DNA of 64,000 bases, from the NCBI GenBank assembly GCA_039090855.1, contig CM076997.1:168794709-168858708 (forward strand), read 5' to 3'. Below are positions 23,438 through 34,205 of this stretch, piece after piece. The notes beneath the pieces are model-generated. The model worked only from the letters and a program-made list of their open reading frames with translations, had not been told where the DNA came from and made no database searches. Made by a program: the position numbers and the translations under genes. This DNA is from Macrothele yani (lineage: Eukaryota; Arthropoda; Arachnida; Araneae; Macrothelidae). The stretch's first letter is position 1; each line of letters begins with the position of its first letter.

Positions 23438-25430
23438 TGTTGTGGCGGAAATCTCAGCCACGTTGTATAAAGTTATTATCATTGATAGCCAAAAGTAAAC
23501 CTGAAGGGAAATTTTGAATTTAGACTAAAATTTTAACTTTGGGAGATGGGTAGATGCATTTTGAAACAACCAAAAATTAAAACTTATAAGAAGAAACTTT
23601 GAGATGTCATATTTGTTATAGCACACCTGAGTTTTCACCTGTGTTATTGTTTCTGTGAATTTTTTTCAACCGAGGAATAACTATAGCACTGTGTTTTTGG
23701 TACATGTGTAACATATGTGTCAACTCAAAGAGACCGTATTAATGAACTCGTGTTTGTAAGCATGAAAAAAGAAAATATCAGACCGTAATTATTTTACTTA
23801 TTAGGACATTATCATTATTTAAACAACAACCAAGGGACTTCCTAGCCAACGTCAGAGCGTTGGGTGATGAGTGCCATTGCTCAGAAATTTAGAAGACATT
23901 AAGAAACTGAATTGCCACTTCTTACCAAAAATTTAGTTTTTTGAAAGGCTAATAATGCCTATATTTATTTGTAAAACTATAAGAATATGGTATCAAAAAA
24001 GAATATTAGAAGAACAAAACTGTATTGATAGTGTTTCGAGATCACAACCTTTTTCTTATGTCATAACAATTCCTGTTGATACATTTTTGCCTGTTTTTGT
24101 AGCTTTGGTTTCACATGCCTCTAACATTTTCAGGATTTCTGAGGCCATTACAAAACATCATGAGTGATTTTAATGATCTTTTTTTTTTTTGAACTATAAC
24201 ACTAGTTACGGTCAGCTACAGCCTTTCCCCTTCAATAGTGCTTCGCTTAGTAAATTTTTCAGCTAATTTATACCTCCCCTTATCCAAAAAAAAAAACTTT
24301 TAACCATATTATGAGAAAAAAACAATAAAAGACAACTTACATAATCAAGCCTGTTTTTGTAGATTTGGGGTTTCACCTGCCTCTCACATTTTCGAGGACC
24401 CTTTTTTTGTTGGCTGCGTTCCACTATTTACCCCTGATTTTACTGTCCGGCTCTTCCACTCGCCTCCCTTAGTTGAATTTCGGAAATCTTCATGTGTGAT
24501 CATATTCTCAGCAGGATTGCCTAGTCAGTATGGAATTCTTCAACTCATTGTTCTTTTGGTGACCACTCCTATTAATGCTCCTCCGCCTTTCTTCTGGCCT
24601 AGCAGGTTCTGATAGAAACGGATATCCGTTAGGAGTCGTTAGGATTTGTTTCTATTATGGGTGTGTCCACTGTTACCAATCGGCCAGGCCGTGCTTCAGG
24701 GTGTTCCATATTTTTTTTTTTTTTGTTCTCACTGCTGGTGTCGTAAGTCCCGATGAAAAAAAGAAAGGTGTAATTTATGCCTTAACGTTTCTCCTCTCAA
24801 AGGGGAGTTGAAGAAGGTGATTGGAATTTTTTTTTTTTTTTTCTCGCTTTCAAATTTCTGGGACTTATTGTTGGTGTTCCTCTTGGGTCATTATGAAGTA
24901 GCCTTCCCGTAGGCTTACGTTTCGCTGGGTATCGGCTCCATGAGTTGAGGCGATGCTACTAGACCCAGAGCTCTCGTCGATGGTGTCATCGTCAATTTGT
25001 TTTTTCTTGAGAAAGCCTCCCGGGTGGAGGGTATCCATGCAACAACAACCTCCGCTGGAGAAAAACAGTCATCTGCCCCATCTTCTTTTCACCCAACAGC
25101 CACCAACTTTTTTTTTTTTTTTCTGCCCTCCTTTAGCAGTTCGTTTTTTCGACTCTCTCGAAAAAATCAAAATGGACGCGCAGAACTCCTCTCCCCTTCC
25201 ATAGGTCAAGCGACCAATCGCATCAGCCCGGGAGGACGCCTGCCATCCCATTGGCTGCTTCCAGCCAAGAACACGTGAAATGCACGTGTTTGACACCTGA
25301 CAGCTGAATGCTTCGCAAGGGTCCACATTTTGTAAACAATCTCACAAATTTTGGCGCGAGGGACTGCTGCTTCACACATTCAAACGGCCAACACATCCCC
25401 TTTCATAGCGCTTTACAAGGGTATCTATTT
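23438..25430. repeat. Left 2-kb terminal inverted repeat
   Basis: This arm is about 98% identical by eye to the inverse of 30710-32701. The outer kilobase (23438-24437) is AT-rich and includes a roughly 50-bp block present twice (about 24095 and 24352). The inner kilobase (24438-25430) is homologous to the start of the gag region, in gag orientation. Both arms contain matching small open frames (for example 23955-24167) that I regard as chance. Confidence 0.9.
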
Positions 25431-26784
25431 CAGTTCGCTAAGCCTCTTCTCAGCTAGTGAGATTTGCCAGACCACGGGGAAAAGAATGTTGGTTGTCCTT
25501 TAAACTGGTTGTGGTCTTTTCCCAGGAAAGAAAATCTCTGAAAGGGATCGAAAGAATTTTCTGCCTTCCAGCCCTTTTCTGGGAAACTTGGATCATTAAC
25601 CGCTATCTGTTAAAGGAGGGAGGCTGTATCTGGCTTACAAAATGTTTTAACATGTTACCTCATACACTGAACAAAGCAAGAAATACAAAATATTTTTTTT
25701 TTCATAATTTTTTTTTTTTTTATGAGCATACCCCAGGTTTATTCTCATGAATGTTGCGACATCGCACCTTTTGGTACTGCGTCATATAAATGCTACATTT
25801 TGTTCATACACATAGAGAAAAAAATTATTAACACTGCTCTTACTTTAATTCTGCTGAGTATGTTTTTCCTTTCCTCCTGCTGGGCTGAGTAATCCCAAAA
25901 CAAAGGACAGCATTGTAACTGCCAGTTGACACTATATACATTTTTTTTTTCTTTCGTGAATAAAGCGAACACCTTTCTCGCAGGCCCCACAGAACAAAAA
26001 AGGGAGAAAAAAAAAAAGAAATGAGAAATAGAATTTCTGTAACCTTTTCTTGACTTTCTCTCTCTGGATCCAAAGATCGAACCCAGGGGAGGTGAAATCT
26101 AAGTTTTCGAAAAGTTTAACAGCAAATCACTCCAGGGAAGAATTGTCCCCCTTTCCTGAACTGATCACTATTACCCCTTCGATTAATTTTTTTCTTTCAA
26201 GAAAAACGTGGATAATGTTGATGAAAATCTGAAAACATTGACCAGGTGTCGACAGATTTTCAGCATCATATCACTGCATTCCTCTCATGGGAGACAACAA
26301 ACAAAAAAAACAACAACCAAGAAAAACTTCGAGAAACATACCAAAGCCACATGGAAATGTACCATGCCCTGAGCAAGGAACAAATAAACCCACATTTTAA
26401 ACACGACAGAGAACTGGCATGAACTATCACACCCAACACCTCAACTACTTACATAAATACTATACAATTTCCTGGAATTCCAGGAGTGGCAAGGTGCTCC
26501 CTGGACACAACCAAACTCTACTTATCACTGGTAAGTATGGACCCTCAATCAAAGAAAATAAACAAAAGTGAATTGTTGGCTTGGCAGTGGAAATTGGAAT
26601 CGACAGGAAAATTCTCACCAAACGACCACAACACTATACGAGACAACAAATTCAAAATATGCTTCACTTAATTTATCAATACTACAGAGAACACAATTGC
26701 TTCCTACACTACACTTAAGGCACCAATCAATAATATCACACGACTATTTACACGCAACAATGCAACTGAATTTGAGTGCACTAT
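25431..26784. other. 3' noncoding region of the gypsy-type block
   Basis: The 1.35 kb between the integrase end and the left terminal repeat has no open frame I trust. I could not find a copy of it elsewhere in the window, so it is not one of a pair of ordinary LTRs in this sequence. Confidence 0.5.
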
Positions 26785-27234
26785 TTACTTCCGAGCTATG
26801 AATCCACGACCATCTCTCGGACGCAAACTATACCTAGGTGTCAACTCAGTACTTGTGGGTATGCGACTGGCTCTCGGCCTTGAAGGACCAGCTTGCTCCA
26901 CTACCGGAGTACTTGCTGGAGTTTGCATATTCACCTGTTCATTAACTACCTCAGGAGTGCCGGCTGGAGTTTGAATACTCGCCTGTTCACTCACCACTGC
27001 AGGAGTGCTGGCTGGCCTAGGCAATCTCCCATAACTTGTCCTCCACCCAGGAAACGGAAACCACGGAATGAAACCTATACCACTACTGTCAATTTCCTTC
27101 ACTTGTGTTTGTGTAGAATTACCCTCTTGAACTTCCTCCGTCTCCTCGGAGTTTGTACTATCCTCGCTCTTATTCATGGCACTTGGAAATAGAGGCCTGT
27201 CCCTTCCCTTGGTCAGCCTATCCACATGGACCAA
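26785..27234 (-). CDS. Integrase C-terminal tail, frameshifted
   Basis: The frame begins MVHVDRLTKGRDRP, which continues the GPY/F segment of the preceding integrase after a one-base shift in an A run near 27222. The rest is a low-complexity tail with three PAST/GTP-rich repeats around 26880-27020, ending TPRYSLRPRDGRGF. Such tails are common in gypsy integrases and are variable. It is probably part of the same protein, with the break being a mutation or a sequencing error. Confidence 0.8.
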   Translation of the reverse strand: MVHVDRLTKGRDRPLFPSAMNKSEDSTNSEETEEVQEGNSTQTQVKEIDSSGIGFIPWFPFPGWRTSYGRLPRPASTPAVVSEQASIQTPAGTPEVVNEQVNMQTPASTPVVEQAGPSRPRASRIPTSTELTPRYSLRPRDGRGFIARK

Positions 27235-28799
27235 CTCCTTTTTCTGGGATCAGGGATGAAGGTAATCTCGTAATTCACCGGCGGTATCACCTTGGTGACA
27301 CGATAGGGTCCTGAACATAGCTTGCTCAGTTTCTTATTTCGTCCTGGCTTCACTGCAGGAGAATATAAATACACCTTGTCATTAAGGGTGATATGCTTAT
27401 CAACGGCAGTCTTTGCACGTTGTTTCTCCTGTGTGTCTGCAGCCTTTTCCAGGTTTGCCTTGACAGCCTCGAATGCTATGTTTAGCCTATCCGTGAGCTC
27501 ATCACAATATTCCAACTGAGAAGCATATGTACGTACTCGGGGACTGCCGATCAAATGATATGGCAACACCAGGTCTCTTCCATATGTGAGATAGGCTGGG
27601 GTTTCCCCAGTGCTGGTGTGCACCGCTGTCCTGAATGCAAGGAGTGCCATTGGAAGGCAATGGTCCCAGTCATCCTGTCTTTCCGAGACCAGGTGACTAA
27701 CTGACTTAATCAAGCTATCATTTAATTTCTCACACTGTCCATTAGCAGAGGAATGATATGGACTACAATTCAACTTCTTGATACCCAGCCTCTCATAGAC
27801 TTTCATCATGGCTGCCGACAGAAAGTTTGTGCCCCTGTCTGTCAACAATTTGGCTGGCACACCATGTGAAGCAATGAATTTTTCTATGAGGACCTGGGCT
27901 ATCGTTTCACTCTTTGTGTCTGGTAACGCATATGCTTCTGGCCAACAAGTGAAGTAGTCAGTGATAACTAGAATGAATCTATTTCCTGACATGGTGGTGA
28001 CCAGAGGTCCCACAACATCCATAGCAATTTTCTCGAAGGGGCAGCTAGGAAGCTCTGCCCTTACCAAAGGTGCCTTTCTACCAGGTTTGTAAGCTCTTTT
28101 ACTTAAGCAGCTGTGACAGCTGTCTACGTATGCCTTAATCACTGAGTACATGTTGTGGAAGTAGAATTGGGAGCGTACCCGCTCCAATGTTCTGTTGAAC
28201 CCTGGATGAGCCACAGTTTCCGAGTCGTGGCACTGCTCCAAAATCTCTTCCACCATAGTTTCTGGTATGACCAGCTGTTCTCGTGGTTGATTCCTGGTAT
28301 CTCCTGACCTGGGCAATACGTAGTGCCATAAGAGTCCATCCTGTAGGTAAAACTCATCTGAGACCTTGAGTTTACCCAGCTCTCCCTTTCCTTCCAGCAA
28401 CTCAATCTGTTTATTCCACCTGCTATCCTGCCTCTGCAATTCCTTCACTCTTGTCCGTTCCTCTGCCTGTCTTGCTGCCGACTGCTCCACCACTTCGGTG
28501 GTCAGCACATTCCTAGACAGATAGTCAGCTACCACATTCGATTTCCCTGGTCTGTGTTGAATTGTATAGTCGAACTGCTGTAACGACATGCACCAGTGAG
28601 CTATTCTAGAAGTGGGATCCCTTAATTTGAAGGCATATGACAAACTGGCCTGATCGGTAATGATGAGGAAGTGTCGAGCATAAAGGTATTGTTTGTAGTA
28701 GTTTACTGCAAACACTACACTGAGCATTTCCTTCTCCACCACAGAATAATCAAGCTCCGCTCCTTTTAACTTTCGGCTAGCATATGCTACTGGATGCAA
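27213..28799 (-). CDS. RNase H and integrase, Ty3/gypsy type
   Basis: This 528-codon frame begins inside an RNase H domain (HPVAYASRKLKGAELDYSVV, TDQASLSYAF, HRPGKSNVVADYLSR). It continues with an H2C2 zinc-binding module (HDSETVAH, then CHSC) and a DDE integrase core. The core has its first Asp in AMDVVGPL, its second in LTDRGTNF and its Glu in ANGQCEKLN, 35 residues later. A GPY/F-like segment (LCSGPYRVTKV) follows. All catalytic and zinc residues are present. No reverse transcriptase precedes it. A missing A near 27222 shifts the frame into the tail ORF. Confidence 0.9.
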   Translation of the reverse strand: MHPVAYASRKLKGAELDYSVVEKEMLSVVFAVNYYKQYLYARHFLIITDQASLSYAFKLRDPTSRIAHWCMSLQQFDYTIQHRPGKSNVVADYLSRNVLTTEVVEQSAARQAEERTRVKELQRQDSRWNKQIELLEGKGELGKLKVSDEFYLQDGLLWHYVLPRSGDTRNQPREQLVIPETMVEEILEQCHDSETVAHPGFNRTLERVRSQFYFHNMYSVIKAYVDSCHSCLSKRAYKPGRKAPLVRAELPSCPFEKIAMDVVGPLVTTMSGNRFILVITDYFTCWPEAYALPDTKSETIAQVLIEKFIASHGVPAKLLTDRGTNFLSAAMMKVYERLGIKKLNCSPYHSSANGQCEKLNDSLIKSVSHLVSERQDDWDHCLPMALLAFRTAVHTSTGETPAYLTYGRDLVLPYHLIGSPRVRTYASQLEYCDELTDRLNIAFEAVKANLEKAADTQEKQRAKTAVDKHITLNDKVYLYSPAVKPGRNKKLSKLCSGPYRVTKVIPPVNYEITFIPDPRKRSWSMWIG

Positions 28800-30234
28800 T
28801 TTTCCTCCTTTTTCTCTTAACCACTTTCCTCTTGCTCTTTGGTATTTGGAACATCTGTTTCACCAAAGCAATCACTTGTTCCCTCTCTCGTGGATAAACA
28901 TTTGGCATGCGTGCTCCTACTCTACTTAAAGTGCCTGCTGCAGCATTGAAAACAAATTGTTGTGCCTTTAAAAGGTCAAAACCAACAATAACATCATAAT
29001 CTGATGATAACCGAGTCTGGGTGACAAACACTTTATGCTTAAAATTCACCCCAGACAAACAAAATTTCAATTCCACATAGGCCTTAATATCCAGGTGTTT
29101 TCCTGAAACACCCTTGACCACTAGGTTGGGATATTCCACGAATTTCTTGTATCCTGGTAAGGAGTTGAGACAACCCTCGGTTATTAAGCTAACTGACGCC
29201 CCCGTGTCAATCAGTAGCCTCAAGGATTTCCCACTAACTACTCCTTCCAGAATAGGCATGCCAAACGAGTGACCGTTGGTGAAACATGAGCCAATTGCAG
29301 CCTTGACAATAAGGGGTTTTTTCTCAGAAGATGACTCCCAATATCTTCTCCCCACTACCAGTTTTAAAGCATCCGACCTGTTGTGTTGTTGTTGACTATT
29401 TCTGCCCGGTGGTGCATATCGAGTCCTTCCACCCCTGGAATGGAAAAGATATTGACTGCTTCCGCGACCCTGATTTCTATACTCCTGAGAGGGCCTGTCT
29501 ATCTGGCGACATTCATTTGCATAATGCCCCACCAGGTTACACCGATAGCAAATCACTGTGAGCCTGCTGCTCCGGCGGAAATCTTCCTGTCTTGGACGAC
29601 TAGGGGATCTGTATCTATCCGACCTGCCTTCTCGTGGATAGTCCTGTCTCCTACCTCTCCGGTACCTTGTGGGTGAAGAGCAACTGTTCCCGGCTGGAGA
29701 AAAACCTGATTCTCTCCTAGCAGGAGAACTGCTGTGCCTCTGCTCTTCCCTCAGTGGTTTCTCACTGGTACTGGCATTAGCAATTGCTAAAGTGGCTACT
29801 TGTTTTCCCAGCTCCCTAACTAGGTCACACAGAGCCAACATCATGGGACTTGGAGGCGTTTCCTCCCCAAGCTCATGCCTAGGGGCACGATTATCTCCTT
29901 CCTTCACTCCTACGAAGGATACACCCCGAGAAAAACTGGCCATGTACTTCTCATTTTCTTCTTCCAATATTGCCTTCTCTTTTGCATCTTTATAGGTTCG
30001 TGGTTGATGGGACAGAACCAGGCGACAAATTTTTCGGTCCACTCCTGTGATGAACTGGGCCAAGACATTCTGGTCTCTGAACTCGGCCAAAGCTCCAGCG
30101 TTTACGTTGAAGTAGCTAACGGCTGCCCGTTCTAGCCTAGCTGCAAATTGCCTCACTGTCTCACCCCTTTTACTGTCCGGCTCTTTCCGCTCGCCTCGCT
30201 TAGTTGAATTTCGGAAATCTTCATGTGTGATCAT
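28777..30234 (-). CDS. Gag and aspartic protease, Ty3/gypsy type
   Basis: This 485-codon open frame holds a gag region with a VRQFAARLERAAVSYF block near residue 30 and an SR/PR-rich basic tract. A CCHC zinc knuckle CYRCNLVGHYANEC follows at about residues 228-241, typical for RNA-binding nucleocapsid. A retropepsin-type protease then has LLIDTGASVSLI near residue 341 and a VIVGFDLL flap/strand later. A standard gypsy pol would continue into reverse transcriptase. Here the frame ends 23 bases into the RNase H frame. The first ATG lies within a sequence shared with the terminal repeats, so the true gag start may be further upstream. Confidence 0.87.
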   Translation of the reverse strand: MITHEDFRNSTKRGERKEPDSKRGETVRQFAARLERAAVSYFNVNAGALAEFRDQNVLAQFITGVDRKICRLVLSHQPRTYKDAKEKAILEEENEKYMASFSRGVSFVGVKEGDNRAPRHELGEETPPSPMMLALCDLVRELGKQVATLAIANASTSEKPLREEQRHSSSPARRESGFSPAGNSCSSPTRYRRGRRQDYPREGRSDRYRSPSRPRQEDFRRSSRLTVICYRCNLVGHYANECRQIDRPSQEYRNQGRGSSQYLFHSRGGRTRYAPPGRNSQQQHNRSDALKLVVGRRYWESSSEKKPLIVKAAIGSCFTNGHSFGMPILEGVVSGKSLRLLIDTGASVSLITEGCLNSLPGYKKFVEYPNLVVKGVSGKHLDIKAYVELKFCLSGVNFKHKVFVTQTRLSSDYDVIVGFDLLKAQQFVFNAAAGTLSRVGARMPNVYPREREQVIALVKQMFQIPKSKRKVVKRKRRKIASSSIC

Positions 30235-30708
30235 ATTCTCAGCAGGATTGCCTAGTCAGTATGGAATTCTTCAACTCATTGTTCTTTTGGTGACCACTCC
30301 TATTAATGCTCCTCTGCCTTTCTTCTGGCCTAGCAGGTTCTGATAGAAACGGACATCCGTTAGGAGTCGTCGTTAGGGTTTGTTTCTATTACGGGTGTGT
30401 CCACTGTTACCAAACGGCCAAAAAGAAAGGCGTAATTTATGCCTTAACGTTTCTCCTCAAAGGGGAGTTGAAGAAGGTGATTGGAATTTTTTTTTTTTCT
30501 CGCTTTCAAATTTCTGGGACTTATTGTTGGTGTTCCTCTTGGGTCATTATGAAGTAGCCTTCCTGTAGGCTTACGTTTCGCTGGGTATCGGCTTCATGAG
30601 TTGAGGCGATGCTACTAGACCCAGAGCTCTCGTCCATGGTGTCATCGTCAATTTTTTTTTTTCTTGAGAAAAGCCTCCCAGGTGGAGGGTATCCATGCAA
30701 CAACAACC
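30168..30708 (-). repeat. Third, partial copy of the inner TIR segment
   Basis: This stretch is a direct repeat of 24438-25050 in the left arm, with a deletion of about 65 bp in the middle. It sits head to head with the right arm at 30709. Unlike the arm copies, it continues in frame into gag. The arms leave the gag frame just after the shared GGACAGTAAAA. The copy could be a truncated LTR-like end or the ancestral gag leader. Confidence 0.8.
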
Positions 30709-30709
30709 C

Positions 30710-32701
30710 AAATAGATACCCTTGTAAAGCGCTATGAAAGGGGATGTGTTGGCCGGTTGAATGTGTGAAGCAGTAGTCCCTCGCGCCAAAATTTATGAGA
30801 TTGTTTACGAAATGTGGACCCTTGCGAAGCATTCAGCTGTCAGGTGTCAAACACGTGCATTTCACGTGTTCTCGGCTGGAAGCAGCCAATGGGATGGCAG
30901 GCGTCCTCCCGGGCTGATGCGATTGGTCGCTTGACCTATGGAAGGGGAGAGGAGTTCTGCGCCTCCATTTTGATTTTTTCGAGAGAGGTCGCAAAAACGA
31001 ACTGCTGAAGGAGGGCAGAAAAAAAAAGTTGGTGGCTGTTGGGTGAAAAGAAGATGGGGCAGATGACTGTTTTTCTCCAGCGGAGGTTGTTGTTGCATGG
31101 ATACCCTCCACCCGGGAGGCTTTTCTCAAGAAAAACAAATTGACGATGACACCATCGACGAGAGCTCTGGGTCTAGTAGCATCGCCTCAACTCATGGAGC
31201 CGATACCCAGCGAAACGTAAGCCTACGGGAAGGCTACTTCATAATGACCCAAGAGGAACACCAACAATAAGTCCCAGAAATTTGAAAGCGACAAAAAAAA
31301 AAAAAAAAAATTCCAATCACCTTCTTCAACTCCCCTTTGAGGAGAAACGTTAAGGCATAAATTACGCCTTTCTTTTTTTCATCGGGACTTACGACACCAG
31401 CAGTGAGAAAAAAAAATTAAAAATATGGAACACCCTGCAGCACGGCCTGGCCGATTGGTAACAGTGGACACACCCGTAATAGAAACAAATCCTAACGACT
31501 CCTAACGGATGTCCGTTTGTATCAGAACCTGCTAGGCCAGAAGAAAGCCGGAGGAGCATTAATAGGAGTGGTCACCAAAAGAACAATGAGTTGAAGAATT
31601 CCATACTGACTAGGCAATCCTGCTGAGAATATGATCACACATGAAGATTTCCGAAATTCAACTAAGGGAGGCGAGCGGAAGAGCCGGACAGTAAAATCAG
31701 GTGTAAATAGTGGAACGCAGCCATCAAAAAAAGGGTCCTCGAAAATGGGAGAGGCAGGTGAAACCCCAAATCTACAAAAACAGGCTTAATTATGTAAGTT
31801 GTCTTTTATTGTTTTTTTCTCATAATATGGTTAAAAGTTTTTTTTTTTGGATAAGGGGAGGTATAAATTAGCTGAAAAATTTACTAAGCGAAGCACTATT
31901 GAAGGGGGAAGGCTGTAGCTGACCGTAACTAGTGTTATAGTTCAAAAAAAAAAAAAAAAAAATCATTAAAATCACTCATGATGTTTTGTAATGGCCTCAG
32001 AAATCCTGAAAATGGGAGAGGCATGTGAAACCAAAGCTACAAAAACAGGCAAAAATGTATCAACAGGAATTGTTATGACATAAGAAAAAGGTTGTGATCT
32101 CGAAACACTATCAATACAGTTTTGTTCTTCTAATATTCTTTTTTGATACCATATTGTTATTGTTTTACAAATAAATATAGGCATTATTAGCCTTTCAAAA
32201 AACCAAATTTTTGGTAAGAAGTGGCAATTCAGTTTCTTAATGTCTTCTAAATTTCTGAGCAATGGCACTCATCACCCAACGCTCTGACGTTGGCTAGGAA
32301 GTCCCTTGGTTGTTGTTTAAATAATGATAATGTCCTAATAAGTAAAATAATTACGGTCTGATATTTTCTTTTTTCATGCTTACAAACACAAGTTCATAAA
32401 TACGGTCTCTTTGAGTTGACACATATGTTACACATGTACCAAAAACACAGTGCTATAGTTATTCCTCGGTTGAAAAAAAATTCACAGAAACAATAACACA
32501 GGTGAAAACTCAGGTGTGCTATAACAAATATGACATCTCAAAGTTTCTTCTTATAAGTTTTAATTTTTGGTTGTTTCAAAATGCATCTACCCATCTCCCA
32601 AAGTAAAATTTTAGTCTAAATTCAAAATTTCCCTTCAGGTTTACTTTTGGCTATCAACGATAATAACTTTATACAATGTGGCTGAGATTTCCGCCACAAC
32701 A
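30710..32701. repeat. Right 2-kb terminal inverted repeat
   Basis: This is the mirror copy of 23438-25430. The match starts at AAATAGATACCC (30710) and ends with CCGCCACAACA at 32701. Its gag-like inner kilobase is on the plus strand, opposite to the internal gag gene. Confidence 0.9.
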
Positions 32702-33103
32702 CAATTTCTGAACTTTTCCCATACGTGCCAGGTGTCGCACTACTGAGGCCCAATCACAGTCCATCTCAGTGGCCAATTTGTGTGTGGTCTGACGTAGATC
32801 CAAGTGGATGAGATGGTTCAAATGATCCTCATCAAAGTGAGATGGACGACCTCAGAGTGGAGAGTCGTTGAGGTCAAAATTTCCACCTCTGAACCGCTCA
32901 AAACCATTTGTGGGCTGTCCTTGGAACAACAGCATGTTCTCCATACACAGCACAAATTTGTCGAGTAGCCTCGGTGGCTGTGGATCCCTTGTTAAACTCA
33001 TAGAGGAGAAGATGTCGGAAATGTTCATTCCTCTCTATTTGACACTCCACACTTCCGGACTTGAAAACCAAAAAGCCATTAGTTACAATCACACAATGCA
33101 ATA
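32702..33103 (-). pseudogene. Mariner transposase, N-terminal half
   Basis: A frame from 33101 contains VECQIERNEHFRHLLLYEFN and KGSTATEATRQICAVYGEHA, then TAHKWF, the start of a mariner DNA-binding domain. The region downstream to 32702 continues, with breaks, to LARMGKVQKL. There the 9.26-kb element is inserted, and the reading resumes at 23437. Confidence 0.85.
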
Positions 33104-33857
33104 TAACTTGTACAAAAATCTAGCGGATAATGCTTACCTTGGCATTCCTTTCTAGCGACGGGAACATTTCATGCACATGTTTTCCGGTCTTTGTTGATGT
33201 TATTGTCCTAAAGTCCGTCGTATGCGATGACTGGCTTTACTTCTCACACTTTTCGCTGGGTATACTCATTGGATCTTTGCCTTAGGATTCAAACATCAAT
33301 TTTTACCGTTCTTTATACTCGAAATTTTCGCCCATACTCTGGGCATCTTCAGGAGCGTGGCGACTTTACCACCAATGTTCGTGGTTAACTTCGCGCTAAT
33401 GGAGTCCGATACTCCTTGTTGCCATTCGTCGGAAAAACTTTCCTGGATATATTTCGTTATCAAGCCTGGCTGGCGCCCTCTATGTTTCGTTAAGAACATT
33501 TTTTTTTCCCCCGAATTTTTTTTTTTTTTAATTTTTTTTTAATTTCCTTCTCCTATCCTGGTTTTCTTGTCTTTTTTTGCCTGTTTTTCTTTTGTTTTTT
33601 TTTTCTTGGTTTCGAGTATAAAGAACGGTAAAAATTTCGAGTATAAAGAACGGTAAAAATTGATGTTTGAATCCTAAGGCAAAGATCCAATGAGTATACC
33701 CAGCGAAAAGTGTGAGAAGTAAAGCCAGTCATCGCATACAACGGACTTGAAAGGACAATAACATCAACAAAGACCGGAAAACACGTGCGTGAAATGTTCC
33801 CGTCGCTAGAAAGGAATGCCAAGGTAAGCATTATCTGCTAGATTTTTGTACAAGTTA
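33104..33857. repeat. Inverted-repeat unit with hammerhead-like motif
   Basis: Arms of about 220 bp (33104-33330 and about 33630-33857) start TAACTTGTACAAAAATCTAGC and face each other around a T-rich centre. A 25-bp segment (TTTCGAGTATAAAGAACGG and following bases) is duplicated in tandem at 33611-33657. The left half extends further inward and includes a short minus-strand open frame (33499-33296). It may be an inverted PLE end. Confidence 0.7.
33326..33352 (-). ncRNA. Hammerhead-like motif
   Basis: The minus strand reads CTGAAGA-T-GCCC-AGAGTAT-GGGC-GAAAA. The CUGANGA and GAAA boxes flank a 4-bp helix, as in helix II of a hammerhead ribozyme, but with one unpaired base after CUGANGA. The flanking helices I and III were not worked out. 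Confidence 0.35.
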
Positions 33858-34205
33858 CTTTGAAATATCGCACGTAAAAGAGAATTGTACAATAATTAGA
33901 GCTATATAATAGTCAGAATAAGAACTACTAAGTGGAACAATGCAATATGATTTAGATACACATTTTGATATATATATATATAACTGGCCATCTGCACCGT
34001 CAATACTGACATGGGAAACACTCGTGAAATAAAACGGCATGAACTTATGCATGAACCCAATATTTATACTGTGTTTATTTCCCTGCATCACATTATACTC
34101 ACAGTTAATGTCAAAGTGATTCTGAAAACAAAAGAACAGAAAACTCCTGTAGTAGATTTTTTTTTTGTTTTTTAAATATGCATAGATATATAAAAAGCAA
34201 CATAC
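33858..34205. other. Host intron sequence
   Basis: This AT-rich stretch downstream of the receptor exon's donor site shows no repeat or gene. Confidence 0.5.

Larger units (their letters stand above)
23438..32701 (-). mobile_element. 9.26-kb long-TIR element with gypsy-type gag-PR-RNH-IN
   Basis: The element has nearly identical inverted termini of 1.99 kb (23438-25430 and 30710-32701). They begin TGTTGTGGCGGAAATC and end with its complement. A 4-bp direct duplication CAAT (23434-23437, 32702-32705) flanks it and restores the interrupted mariner reading exactly. Inside, on the minus strand, are Ty3/gypsy-type gag, aspartic protease, RNase H and integrase, but no reverse transcriptase. TGTTG ends with a 4-bp duplication fit both LTR retrotransposons and Ginger DNA transposons (whose transposase is integrase-like). 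LTRs are direct, not inverted, and Ginger elements are not known to carry gag or protease. The class is therefore open. Confidence 0.88.

Noticed and set aside
23955..24167. Small open frame repeated almost identically at 31972-32268
   Set aside because: The identity follows from the terminal inverted repeat; the frame has no recognisable domain and codon use does not suggest a gene.
23438..32701. Ordinary full-length gypsy retrotransposon with two LTRs
   Set aside because: The long terminal repeats are inverted, not direct, and reverse transcriptase is absent.
23438..32701. DIRS-type element, which has inverted repeats
   Set aside because: No tyrosine recombinase is present; the element encodes a DDE integrase and shows a target duplication.
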